From: an uncultured Clostridia bacterium
GTDB lineage: Bacteria; Bacillota; Clostridia; TANB77; CAG-508
Assembly (NCBI GenBank): GCA_947626205.1
Contig: CANQRO010000003.1
Span: 1-35,384, forward strand
DNA length: 35,384 bases
Reading direction: 5' to 3'
Positions within the stretch are counted from its first letter, which is position 1, and each line of letters begins with the position of its first letter. Below, piece after piece: positions 6,850-15,981 of the stretch. The translations under genes and the position numbers were made by a program. The notes under the pieces were generated by a model. It did not search any database. It had not been told where the DNA came from and saw only the letters and a program-made list of their open reading frames with translations.

Positions 6850-8824
6850 TTTCTTCTTTCTTTCCGCTAAATAATGATGTTTTATATTGGCTTAAAATAT
6901 ATTCTAAGTCTTTAGAAAATTCCCTTAACATTACAATCTTAATCGTACTTTCTTTGTTTTTGGTATAATCATCCATTAATTGCTTTAATTGTGCAATGTT
7001 TTTCATCTCTGGTTCTATAGCATCTTTGTTTTCGTTCACACGTTTTATTAGTTTTTCTTTTATTGTAACAATATCTTCATTGCTTGCGCATGAAATTCTT
7101 TGAAACATTTGAAATACATCATAATATTTAAATATTGGTACATCCATACATTCTTTATCAAATCGCTCATAAAATACTTCCATTCTCATTGGAATACATT
7201 TAAATATTTCATCAGCTTTTTCTATATACATTTTATCTTTCAATTGTACATTTAATTGGTTAAAATGTTTTAAAATGTCTTCAATATCTGAATTTACTTC
7301 TCCAACAGTTATTTGAGCTAGTTCCTCCTCTACATTATCACAATAAGAAGATGTTAATGAAGATACATTCATTCCATTAATAAATATATTCTTTATTGTT
7401 TTCATATCGTAAGATATTAAACCTTTTTTTATAAAGTAACTAAAATATGCAAATAGTTTAACCATATCTATTAATTGTATTTTACCTTGTTTTACATCAC
7501 TTAAAACTTCTTCTATAATTGGTTCAAATTGATCATCATTTATTTTCCAATATTCTTCTGTTAATAACCTCTTATAACCTGGTAATTTATCTGTATCTAC
7601 TGTATTTATAATAACTTCCATGTTTTGCTTAAATACTTTCATATCAAAAATTCTTGTACGTACATATATTTCTATGAATTTAAAGAAACGATATTCTGCT
7701 TTAAAGTTATAATAGTAATTATTATCAAACTCTTTAATATAAAACTGGCGGTTATCTGTTAGAAGTACTCTTGATGAAACTAATATAGATTTATATTCTT
7801 CATTACTTTGAATATTTACAAATTTATCTTTTGTTATTTTTCCTGCTTTTATTTCAAAAGATACTGCAATTGTAAATATAAGCATTGTCTGCAATACTCT
7901 ATTATTCGTATTTGGATAATATTTACTTACCATTTCATATACTTTTCTAAAATCGTTTAAAGCATGTTTTAATATTCTTAGATTTCTAGTGCCACTTTTA
8001 TTAAATGAAGATATAATAAGCCCTGTATTTTCTCTTAAAAATCGAATTAAATCTTCATTTGACTCATATCTCATTAAAAGTCCATTAATAATGTAGGTGA
8101 ATTCTGGTGCATATTCAAATGTTTCACCTATTAATTTTTCTTTTATTCTTTCATAATCATTTGCTTTGTCAAACACATATTCAATTGTGTCTTGAATTTT
8201 TTCTACCATTGGTTTATCGCCTATTTTATCTAAATCTCCCTCTTTATCTAGTAAATATGTAGCGATAAAAGTTTTCATTTCTAAGTTACTACTTTTTAAT
8301 TTTGTAGACAATTCTTTTTCATTGCATATAATTATTGTTTTTATGTGATCATGTTCTACAAAGTTATTAATATAACCTAAAATATCTATAACGTCTACAT
8401 TAGCTCTTTCTAGGTCATCAAAGCATAATACTTTATCATCTGTTGAAAAGAATTCTTCATAATCTATTCTATCACCATTTTGCGTTACACCAAAAAAGTT
8501 TGCCATATCAAGACCTGTTTTTGCATATTCTGGAATAGTAGTTTGGTTATTTGCTTGCATATATCTTTTTAAATTTTTATCCATTAATTGAGTGGTTTCT
8601 ATAAATATTTTTTTGCTAATTTCTTCTAAGTTTGAAATTCCATATAGCGACATATAAATGGTTGTATATTGTTTTCCATTCAATTGCATTGATTCAATTT
8701 TATTTCTTATTTTATGATTCCAGAAATATGTTTTTCCGCTTCCCCATTCACCATTAATCATAATTGCATAATCTGTATAATCACTTCTTACATAATCTAA
8801 TATACTTTCAACTAAATCTTCCAT
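6836..8824 (-). CDS. KAP-type P-loop NTPase of unknown role
   Basis: 662 aa. Walker A is GEWGSGKT (residues 25-32) and Walker B VLCFDDLER (132-140), followed by NEKEL, which suits a sensor strand of the STAND/KAP class. The rest is mostly helical and charged with no clear membrane helix, whereas many KAP NTPases have membrane segments inserted in the ATPase domain. I recognise no enzymatic domain in the C-terminal 450 residues. It follows recD2 and comF in one direction. The start ATG lacks a near Shine-Dalgarno: AAAGGAGAG lies about 37 bases upstream, separated by a small hairpin (8842-8858), and all intervening frames have stops. KAP proteins occur in anti-phage settings, but nothing here proves that role. 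Confidence 0.75.
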   Translation of the reverse strand: MEDLVESILDYVRSDYTDYAIMINGEWGSGKTYFWNHKIRNKIESMQLNGKQYTTIYMSLYGISNLEEISKKIFIETTQLMDKNLKRYMQANNQTTIPEYAKTGLDMANFFGVTQNGDRIDYEEFFSTDDKVLCFDDLERANVDVIDILGYINNFVEHDHIKTIIICNEKELSTKLKSSNLEMKTFIATYLLDKEGDLDKIGDKPMVEKIQDTIEYVFDKANDYERIKEKLIGETFEYAPEFTYIINGLLMRYESNEDLIRFLRENTGLIISSFNKSGTRNLRILKHALNDFRKVYEMVSKYYPNTNNRVLQTMLIFTIAVSFEIKAGKITKDKFVNIQSNEEYKSILVSSRVLLTDNRQFYIKEFDNNYYYNFKAEYRFFKFIEIYVRTRIFDMKVFKQNMEVIINTVDTDKLPGYKRLLTEEYWKINDDQFEPIIEEVLSDVKQGKIQLIDMVKLFAYFSYFIKKGLISYDMKTIKNIFINGMNVSSLTSSYCDNVEEELAQITVGEVNSDIEDILKHFNQLNVQLKDKMYIEKADEIFKCIPMRMEVFYERFDKECMDVPIFKYYDVFQMFQRISCASNEDIVTIKEKLIKRVNENKDAIEPEMKNIAQLKQLMDDYTKNKESTIKIVMLREFSKDLEYILSQYKTSLFSGKKEEINEN

Positions 8825-8841
8825 AATTTATAATATCTTTT

Positions 8842-8858
8842 CTAATTTTTATAATTAG
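8842..8858 (-). repeat. hairpin between Shine-Dalgarno and KAP start codon
   Basis: CTAATT and AATTAG (8842-8847 and 8853-8858) around a five-base loop. It separates a strong AAAGGAGAG from the ATG at 8824. Folding would shorten the distance, but it would still be longer than usual. Confidence 0.5.
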
Positions 8859-8881
8859 ATGCTCTCCTTTCTTTAAAAAGT

Positions 8882-9559
8882 TTAATCTTTTGCTAATGTA
8901 AATGCACTAATTTTACTTGCTCCTGCTTCTTTTAATATTTTAGCGCATTCGTTTAATGTACTACCTGTTGTATAAATATCATCAAATAAAAGTACATTTT
9001 TATTCAAAACAGTTTGTCCATTTTTTATATAATATACATCTTTTACATTTTGAATTCTTTTTTCTTTATTTAATTTACTTTGAGGTTTATTATCTTTTAT
9101 TTTGTACAAAATATGAGTATCGCATACTAGATTTTTCATATGCTTTGCTACATTTTTAGCAATTAGCTCACTTTGATTATATCCCCTAAAGTTTTTTCTT
9201 TTTCTACTTATTGGAACTGGGATAATTATATCATATCTTTCAAAAAATCCACAGATTTTTTCGTTATTTAATAGAATTTGTGAAAAACATTCATTTAAAT
9301 AACTTTTTTCTTCAAATTTATATTTAAGGATTTTTTCTCTTATTAAATCGTGATAATCAAACACATAAAAATGTGTATCATAATTTTTAGTTAAATATAT
9401 GTGCTTTTTATTTCTCATCAATCCTTTTATTAGATAGTTACATTTAGAGCAAATAGGTCCTTCACAAATTTTTCCACATATTCCGCATGTAGTAGGGTAA
9501 ATAAGTTTAAGTAGTCCTTCTAGTGCATTTTTCTTTATATCTGCATTTAATTTAAGCAA
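8882..9559 (-). CDS. comF: ComF family amidophosphoribosyltransferase-like protein
   Basis: ComF, linked to natural transformation and replication restart. 225 aa. A zinc finger lies near the N-terminus (C25, C28, C37, C40 in CGICGKICEGPICSKC) and a phosphoribosyltransferase domain follows, with IIPVPISRKRKNFRGYNQS and the PRPP loop VLLFDDIYTTGST (residues 189-201). The start is TTG at 9559 with GGAGAG six bases before it. It starts 68 bases after the end of recD2 and is followed by the KAP ATPase; all three are likely cotranscribed. Confidence 0.93.
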   Translation of the reverse strand: MLKLNADIKKNALEGLLKLIYPTTCGICGKICEGPICSKCNYLIKGLMRNKKHIYLTKNYDTHFYVFDYHDLIREKILKYKFEEKSYLNECFSQILLNNEKICGFFERYDIIIPVPISRKRKNFRGYNQSELIAKNVAKHMKNLVCDTHILYKIKDNKPQSKLNKEKRIQNVKDVYYIKNGQTVLNKNVLLFDDIYTTGSTLNECAKILKEAGASKISAFTLAKD

Positions 9560-9627
9560 TTATATCTCTCCTTTTAAAAATATATTGTCTCCCTTATTTT
9601 CTCCTATTTACTTATAATCTTTATAAT

Positions 9628-11861
9628 TTACTTTATTAAATCTATACTTTTTAATTTATTAACTAAACCTGTATTTCTTTTCTTTGAATCTGCATTTTGT
9701 ATCATACTCTCTATTATTTTATCTTGACTAATTATGATTAATAGTTTTTTTGCTCTAGTTATTCCTGTATATAGCAAATTTCTTGTTAAAAGCATGTTTG
9801 ATGCTTGTGGTATAACCATTATTACTACATCAAATTCACTGCCGCTGTGCTTTATGTACTGTAACAGCATATGCATGCTCTATTTCATCTAGATTGCTAT
9901 ACGCATACCATGCAACTTTATTGTCATCAAATCTAATTTTTATTTGTTTTTCATCATCATCAATTGTTTCTATAGTTCCCAACTCACCATTAAATACTCC
10001 ACTACCTGCTTCATATTCAAGATTTTCCCTTTCCCAATAGATATCGTAATTATTTCTAATTTGCATAACTTTATCTTGCTCTCTAAATATTACTCCCATA
10101 CTGTTTTTTTGCTTTTTAAAATCAGATTCTGGGTTTAGTGCTTCTTGCAATACTTTATTTAATTCTTTTGTTCCTAATGGTCCTTTTTTAGTTGGTGAAA
10201 TAACTTGAATGTTGTCAAAGAATTCATAATCCCCATATTTTTTTAATCTATCTTTGCAAAGTGATACTAATTGGTTTATAACATTTTCTGTTTTACTTTC
10301 TTTAATATAGAAGAAATCATTATTAGATTCGTTCTTAATGGCCTCTTCTTGTGTTAAAAAAGCTTTTCCTTCGTTTACTCTGTGAGCATTAACTATTATT
10401 TTACTTTTTCTCGCTTGCCTAAATATTTTATCTAAATGTACTGTTTTAATAGTTTCAGATTCAATAATATCTTTTAATACACTTCCTGGTCCTACTGATG
10501 GTAGTTGATCTATATCGCCCACTAAAACTAGTTTTGTTCCTTTATATATTGCATTTACTAGATAATTCATTAAAAATACATCTACCATTGAAACTTCATC
10601 TACAATTATAACATCTGCATCTATGGGTGCAACTTCATAATCTATTTTTTTAAGTAAACCTTCTTCTTCCGTTTTTCCAATTTCTAATAAACGATGTAAA
10701 GTTTTTGCCTCTTTTCCTGTTGCTTCTGTCATTTTCTTTGCTGCTCTTCCTGTTGGTGCACAAAGTACTACTTTTTTATCAAATTTTTCATATAGCTCTA
10801 TTATAGTTTTCATAATTGTAGTTTTTCCAGTACCTGGTCCACCTGTTATAATACAAACGTTTTCTTCATTTACTGTTCTTATTGCTTCTTTTTGCTTTTC
10901 AGATAATTCTATATTAGATTCTTTTTCTATCTTTCTTAATTCTGAGTTAAATCTCTTTATTTCCTTTTTGTTTTCTGATCTTTTTAAGCCAATTAAGCGT
11001 TCTGCAATATTACATTCTGCCTTATAATATGGGTATAAATATACAATATTATCATTATCATTTATTTTTTCTATTACAATTTCTTCTTTTACATTTAAGT
11101 TAATTAAACTGTTTTCTACTATTTTCCTTTCTAGTTTTAATAAATCTTGAACAAATTTAATTAAATTTTCTTTTTCTACGCATACATGCCCGTTTATACT
11201 AATTCTAAGTAAGCTATATTTAATTCCACTTTGAACTCTTTTTTCATTTTCAGAGGAAATTCCTAAGTCCATTGCCATTTTATCTATTTGTTTAAAATCT
11301 ACACCTCTTGATAAATCTATTAAAACATACGGATTTTCTTCTATTTTGGCAATAGCATCTTTTCCTAATTCTTTATATATTCTTTTACTGTTTTCTGGAC
11401 CTATTCCAAACCTTTCTAGGAAGCCAACAATTTGCCATAAATCCCAGTTTTCATTAAATGATTCTGAAATGTCCCTGGCTTTTTCTAAATTAATTCCTTT
11501 AATATAAGCTAGTTTTTCTGGCTCATATTTTAATATGTGTATTGTTTCATCTTGAAAAGTATTAATAATTTTTTTAGCTGTTGCCGGTCCAATTCCTTTA
11601 ATTGTACCATTTGCTAAATATTTTTCTAGTGCATCTAAAGTCTGTGGCATCATTTTTTCAAATGTATCTACTCTAAATTGTCTACCATATTCTTTGTGAG
11701 TAACAAATTTACCGTGTAAGTTTTAATGTGTCTCCTGAATTAATAAAAGGAAGATATCCTACAATAGTTAATTCTTCAGTATCTGTTTCAAAAATTGCAA
11801 TTGTATAGCTATTTATTTCATTTTGATAAATGATTTCATTAAGTATTCCTTCAATTTCCAC
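9628..11861 (-). CDS. recD2: RecD2-like helicase, interrupted by two +1 frame breaks at CGG
   Basis: 5'-3' DNA helicase of the RecD2/YrrC type, 743 aa once both breaks are bridged, which is a normal length. Order: N-terminal OB-like domain (1-69), helix-hairpin-helix repeats (LANGTIKGIGPATAKKI, then GIGPENSK), helicase core with Walker A GGPGTGKTT (about 340-348) and Walker B VDEVSM (about 420-425), and C-terminal motif AYAVTVHKAQ|GSEFDVV. The zero frame stops after 50 codons (LKLT-CGG-TAA); skipping C11714 gives LKLT-GKFVTHKEYGRQF. The next frame stops at HKAQ-CGG-CAG-TGA; skipping C9844 gives HKAQ-GSEFDVV. Start is GTG at 11861 with AAGGAAG eight bases before it. Both sides of each break are well conserved, so this is not a decayed pseudogene. 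It is either recoded, recently mutated or mis-sequenced. Confidence 0.85.
9842..9844 (-). other. candidate +1 frameshift site 2 in recD2 (CAG C GGC)
   Basis: In-frame CGG after CAG. Skipping the C restores the glycine of the conserved helicase motif VHKxQGSEFD; not skipping it gives Arg-Gln-stop. Confidence 0.75.
11712..11714 (-). other. candidate +1 frameshift site 1 in recD2 (ACA C GGT)
   Basis: In-frame CGG at codon 50, followed directly by TAA. Skipping the C gives LTGKFVTHKEYGRQF, the expected end of the N-terminal domain. Confidence 0.75.
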
Positions 11862-11893
11862 TATGTATTCTTCCTTTCTTATTTGTTTTTAAT

Positions 11894-11922
11894 ACTATAT
11901 CATAAAAAGAAAAATGACTCAA
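11894..11922 (-). promoter_or_regulatory. promoter of the recD2-comF-KAP operon
   Basis: Minus strand: -35 TTGAGT (11922-11917), 17-base spacer, -10 TATAGT (11899-11894). It lies between the terminator of the SSB-like gene and the recD2 GTG start. Confidence 0.65.
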
Positions 11923-11965
11923 TTGTTTTTTAGTTTTTTAAATCTATTTTTAGTTATAATTAAAA

Positions 11966-11995
11966 CGAGGAATACCTTTATATAGGTACTCCCCG
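11966..11995 (-). terminator. terminator of the SSB-like gene
   Basis: Eleven-pair stem CGGGGAGTACC/GGTATTCCTCG with an 8-base loop, followed on the minus strand by TTTTAATTAT. It lies 33 bases past the gene's stop codon. Confidence 0.85.
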
Positions 11996-12028
11996 CTTTT
12001 TTAGAATGCTTTTTTATTACCTTAGCAG

Positions 12029-12739
12029 TTACTCGATTTTCCTTATCTGAGTTATAGAAACTTCAAACGTTTCTCGTACTTCTCCTTCTTCAGAATCTGG
12101 TGAAAATCTTTTAAAATATTGCCTGCTTTGTAATCTGCCAGACAGAATAACCTTATCACCAATTTTTAACTCGCTTGCATAAGAAGCTCGTCCTCCCCAA
12201 GCAATGCACGGAATATAATCTGAATGATCATTGCTTTCATTAACTGCTATTAATAAATCAGTAATATACCGTCCGAATGGAGTAGTTCTAAATTTAGGCA
12301 CTTTGCCTAAAAAACCTTTTAAATAAACCAAATTATTATTCAGATCATTTTTTAAAGCAACAGGTAAATTCGATATCTTTGCATCTTTTACTTTCATAAA
12401 TACATGCAAATGGCTTACGTTATTTTCATCAAATTTGGTTATAGTTTCAATTTTCCCAACTGCTTGGATGTATGTGCCTATACATGAAGTACAGTTAAAA
12501 CTGTTTTTTAATTCTTCTGATATAAGAATTATTATATAGTCACATACTCCACTATAACGTCGTATTGCCACAGTGCTTTGATAGTACTCATCATTTAGTT
12601 GGCTTTTTTCAAACTCTTCTTTTATTTTTCCGCTAATCAGAATTTGATTATTTTCTAACCAACCGTCAGATTGAAAAATTTGTGATGGTTTTGTTATTTC
12701 CCTCCTTGTGCTCCGATACTCAAAGTTTTTTTCTGACAT
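12029..12739 (-). CDS. tandem OB-fold single-stranded DNA-binding-like protein
   Basis: 236 aa with two SSB-like OB folds. The first (about residues 30-110) is divergent (NNQILISGKIKEEF, GTYIQAVGKIET). The second (about 135-230) is clear: LVYLKGFLGKVPKFRTTPFG, then HSDYIPCIAWGGRA and KVILSGRLQSRQY. There is no acidic SSB tail (DDxIPF), so it is unlikely to be the main replication SSB. It is monocistronic with its own terminator. Codon use is richer in G+C than the neighbours and includes two in-frame CGG codons. One of them is the conserved Arg of the TPFGR motif, so CGG must be read as Arg here. The function beyond binding single strands is unknown. Confidence 0.82.
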   Translation of the reverse strand: MSEKNFEYRSTRREITKPSQIFQSDGWLENNQILISGKIKEEFEKSQLNDEYYQSTVAIRRYSGVCDYIIILISEELKNSFNCTSCIGTYIQAVGKIETITKFDENNVSHLHVFMKVKDAKISNLPVALKNDLNNNLVYLKGFLGKVPKFRTTPFGRYITDLLIAVNESNDHSDYIPCIAWGGRASYASELKIGDKVILSGRLQSRQYFKRFSPDSEEGEVRETFEVSITQIRKIE

Positions 12740-12768
12740 GTTTTTTTCCTCCGTTGTTTTTTCTTTTG

Positions 12769-12833
12769 TTTAACTATAATTGTTAAAAGAGCATTCTAAA
12801 CTTTTTGTTTATTAGCATAAATTTCGTGCTAAT
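12769..12833 (-). promoter_or_regulatory. paired inverted repeats upstream of the SSB-like gene
   Basis: TTTAAC-7-GTTAAA (12769-12787) overlaps a TATAGT sequence on the minus strand that could be a -10 box. ATTAGCA-9-TGCTAAT (12811-12833) lies about 35 bases further upstream. These look like operator sites. I could not place a convincing -35. The rest of 12834-12991 is A/T-rich, with no gene that I can see. Confidence 0.4.
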
Positions 12834-12991
12834 TAAAAATTCAGAAATAAATTCCTCTTTTTTAATATATAATATAAACAATATATATTATAACATAACT
12901 TTACATATTTGTAAATTATTAGAGGCTTCTCTTTTTTGCTATTTAACAATATTAAAAAAATTTTGACTCTACTAAAATCTTAAAAAATAAT

Positions 12992-13636
12992 CTATTCATC
13001 GTCATATTCATCATTTGAATTTTCAAACTCAATTTCAGTTTCTTGTTCAATTGGCATTCCCGTTTGGTCATATTCATATTCATAAGTTATAGACTTAGGT
13101 TCTCTTGTTTTACGTGGTCTTGTTTTTTGTAATATTTTTTCTTGCCTGATTTCTTCTTTTATTTTTTCTTCTTCCTTTTTTTGTCTAATTTCTTCTTGTC
13201 TTACTTTGTTTTTTTCTTCTTTTTTATCTTGCATCATTTTATTCATCAAAGAATTAGCTTTTTCTACTAAATCTGGTATATAATCTAATAATCTATCTAT
13301 TGAAGAACAATGCTCTACTGGTAATAATTTTACATTGTTTGCTTGAATTACAAGAAATGCAACTGGATTAATATTTACTCCTGCACCAGCACCTCCTCCG
13401 AACGGTAAATTATATTGAATTGCTTCTTCCTTTTCCTTTTTAGAATACTCTTCTATTGTTTCTCCTTTAAATTGACTTCCACCAGCTGCAAATCCAAAGC
13501 AAACTTTAGAAATTGGCACAATTACTACACTGTTTGATGCTTGAATTGGATCTCCTATAATCGTATTTACGTCAATCATATCTTTAATATTATTCATAGC
13601 TGTAGTCATAAGACCTTCTATTGGATGTTCACTCAT
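12992..13636 (-). CDS. GerW/YtfJ family sporulation protein
   Basis: YtfJ-like spore protein. The conserved domain spans about residues 1-125: VNTIIGDPI, VVIVPISKVCFGFAAGGS, and FGGGAGAGVNINPVAFLVI, the signature of this family. The tail is a long Glu/Lys/Arg-rich segment that is probably helical and ends acidic. In Bacillus the family is expressed in the forespore and affects germination. The start is the ATG at 13636 because AAAGGAG lies eight bases before it; the longer frame begins upstream at TTG and overlaps the Shine-Dalgarno. It follows the DUF2953 gene, the same pairing as ytfI-ytfJ in Bacillus. Confidence 0.92.
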   Translation of the reverse strand: MSEHPIEGLMTTAMNNIKDMIDVNTIIGDPIQASNSVVIVPISKVCFGFAAGGSQFKGETIEEYSKKEKEEAIQYNLPFGGGAGAGVNINPVAFLVIQANNVKLLPVEHCSSIDRLLDYIPDLVEKANSLMNKMMQDKKEEKNKVRQEEIRQKKEEEKIKEEIRQEKILQKTRPRKTREPKSITYEYEYDQTGMPIEQETEIEFENSNDEYDDE

Positions 13637-13720
13637 ACATATTTCTCCTTTCAATTTTAGATATTTATAATATGTACAATTTTTACCTATTTATACTTAC
13701 TTTAGTTAACATAGGCAATA

Positions 13721-14377
13721 TTATCCATAATTTAGCTTGTACTCTTTGTTTTTTAGAAAATTTATATGTTTTCTTGTATTATGCCTTTTATTACCATTTA
13801 TTTTTACTAAATATATGACAGCATTTAGAATACTAAAAATTTTTATTTTTATATTACTATTAAAATGAAGTTCAATAACATTCTTGTCATCATATATTGG
13901 TATGATTTTGTACTTATACTTTTGTGAATCATACTTCTTTATTGTGTTTGCAAGAATTATGCCAATTAGACTTGATATTATTGCTATACTAAACGAAGTT
14001 GTTATTACATTTTTAGTACCAAATTCTAATTTCATATTAAATTCTTCTAATGTTATATCTAGTTTTTTAAAAAAGTTTTTTATTTCTGAAACAGATGGCA
14101 AATTTTTTCTTTTATCTTTCCAATTCATTGTTTTAAGCTTCTGCATAATGTTTAACTTTTGATCCATCTTTTTTAATTTTTCTTTATTAATCACAAATTT
14201 TAATATTTTAATTTTCCCCAAAAATAGTAGTTGAAAAATAAAACAAAAATCATAATTTATATTTCTTAAATTTTTGTTTGAGACCGTACATTTTTCCATT
14301 TGTAAACATATTGTGCTTAATAAAACGATACTTATTAAAATAATTAAAAATGTTATAATAAAAAAAACTATTGCCAT
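13721..14377 (-). CDS. DUF2953-type membrane protein (YtfI-like)
   Basis: 218 aa with an N-terminal membrane helix (about residues 2-25) and a second hydrophobic segment in the middle, after LEFGTKNVITTSFSIAIIS. The latter corresponds to the conserved 'GxGDA/T...' helix of DUF2953. The C-terminal part is basic and holds PIYDDKNVIELHFNSNIKIK, the usual 'P.f....' strand pair. It lies 84 bases upstream of the GerW-like gene in the same orientation, as in Bacillus ytfI-ytfJ, and this neighbourhood is much of the evidence. The start has a GAGGGTG Shine-Dalgarno. Function unknown; probably sporulation-linked. Confidence 0.75.
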   Translation of the reverse strand: MAIVFFIITFLIILISIVLLSTICLQMEKCTVSNKNLRNINYDFCFIFQLLFLGKIKILKFVINKEKLKKMDQKLNIMQKLKTMNWKDKRKNLPSVSEIKNFFKKLDITLEEFNMKLEFGTKNVITTSFSIAIISSLIGIILANTIKKYDSQKYKYKIIPIYDDKNVIELHFNSNIKIKIFSILNAVIYLVKINGNKRHNTRKHINFLKNKEYKLNYG

Positions 14378-14470
14378 AGGTTCACCCTCTTACAACAATA
14401 GTTTTTCCATATTTTTCTTATTTATACAGTATGAAATTCACGTCAATATAAAAATTATGTATTATAAATT

Positions 14471-15979
14471 TTAATCTTCGTTACTTGCTTCTAGGTCAAA
14501 ATAAAATTCTACTCCATTTTCTACATTATTTACACCGTATTCTTTCTTATAGTTATTCATTATAGCTTTTACTAAAGAAAGTCCTATTCCATTACCTCCA
14601 TCTTCTCTATTTCTAGATTCATCCACTTTATAAAATCTATTCCATATTCTTTTTAAGTTTTCTTCTTCTATTTTATCTCCAGTATTGAATACTATAATTC
14701 TAACTATATTCTTTTCTTCTTGTGGCATAATAGTTATTTTAATTAATTTTTTACCATCTATTTCTTTTGCATGTTTTATTGCATTAGTAAAATAATTTGT
14801 AACCACTTGATCAATATAAAATTCATCTGCAATTACATATACTGGTGATCTATGTTCGAATTCAATCGATATATTTTTTTCTTCTAGCATTACCTTAGAT
14901 TTACGAATAACTTCTTCTATTAATTCACATATATCAAATTTTGTATTATTAAAGTCCCTATTTCCATATTCTAGCTTCATTAATTCTAATAATTGTCTTA
15001 CTAATTTGTCCATTTTATTCGCTTCATCTAATATAACTTCTGCATAAAACTTCCTATTTTCATCATCAGTATTAACATTTTCAATTAATCCTTCAGAATA
15101 TCCTTGAATTAAAGCAATCGGAGTTTTTAATTCATGGGATACATCTGATATGAATTGTTTTCTCATTTCATCGATTTTAGATTTTTCTTCAATATCTTGC
15201 TCTAATTCAGAGTTTGTATCTTTCAATTGTTTGATTGTTTTTTCTAGTTTATCTGACATTGTATTTATGCTTTTACCTAGTTGATTTATTTCATCATCTG
15301 CATCAGTAATTCTATATTTATGGCTAAAATCTAATTTTGACATTTTATTGGCAATTTCATTCAATTCTAATATTGGATCTGTAAATTTTCTAGATATAAA
15401 TGATAGTGCAATGCCTCCAACTATAATAGTAATTCCTCCTATTAAATATAAAACTCTATTAGAAATGCGTACACTTTCATGAATTGAAGCAATTGGCATT
15501 CTAATATACAGCCTATATCCGTTACTTAAATTTGCTTTAAATACCATAAATGTTAATCCATTATTTACATCTTCAAATTTATGTATGGTTATCTTTTTAT
15601 TTTGATAAATAATATTGTTTTTATCTTGAATTATATTGTTAATTATATTTATATCATTAACATTTTCTAAAAAGTCATTGTTAGTTGAATATATTTTAAT
15701 GTTTTTATCTGTACAAATTAATATATCAAAATTATTATTTATAGCTGCTTTTTCTAACTCTAATTCCAAATTAATATTATATTTATTATTTTCTTTATAA
15801 TATGTATCTATTGTGTCATAAAGTGAAATTAAGTTTTTTGATTTTGCATATATATAGAACGATTCCAATACAAAGTTATTTGTTAAAATTAAAAAACCAA
15901 CTATAATAATTACAACTACTGATAGTGTAAAAAATAGTTTTACTCGTATTGACTTACATTTATTTTTAAGTTTTTCCAT
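14471..15979 (-). CDS. membrane sensor histidine kinase
   Basis: 502 aa. TM1 (about residues 15-37), an extracytoplasmic sensor segment, TM2 (about 177-198), a HAMP linker, a coiled coil, then HisKA with the phosphoacceptor His in VSHELKTPIALIQGYSEG. The ATPase domain follows, with N-box NYFTNAIKHA and G-boxes VFNTGDKIEE and GGNGIGLSLVKAI. It starts three bases after the stop of the response regulator, with its Shine-Dalgarno inside that gene's last codons, so the pair is translationally coupled. The sensor domain resembles no ligand-binding domain I can name. Confidence 0.95.
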   Translation of the reverse strand: MEKLKNKCKSIRVKLFFTLSVVVIIIVGFLILTNNFVLESFYIYAKSKNLISLYDTIDTYYKENNKYNINLELELEKAAINNNFDILICTDKNIKIYSTNNDFLENVNDINIINNIIQDKNNIIYQNKKITIHKFEDVNNGLTFMVFKANLSNGYRLYIRMPIASIHESVRISNRVLYLIGGITIIVGGIALSFISRKFTDPILELNEIANKMSKLDFSHKYRITDADDEINQLGKSINTMSDKLEKTIKQLKDTNSELEQDIEEKSKIDEMRKQFISDVSHELKTPIALIQGYSEGLIENVNTDDENRKFYAEVILDEANKMDKLVRQLLELMKLEYGNRDFNNTKFDICELIEEVIRKSKVMLEEKNISIEFEHRSPVYVIADEFYIDQVVTNYFTNAIKHAKEIDGKKLIKITIMPQEEKNIVRIIVFNTGDKIEEENLKRIWNRFYKVDESRNREDGGNGIGLSLVKAIMNNYKKEYGVNNVENGVEFYFDLEASNED

Positions 15980-15981
15980 TT

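Noticed and set aside
9628..11861. recD2 as an ordinary pseudogene
   Set aside because: Only two lesions are present, both of the same type (extra C before GG) and the same as the two in truA, and all other sequence is conserved. Decay should give varied lesions.
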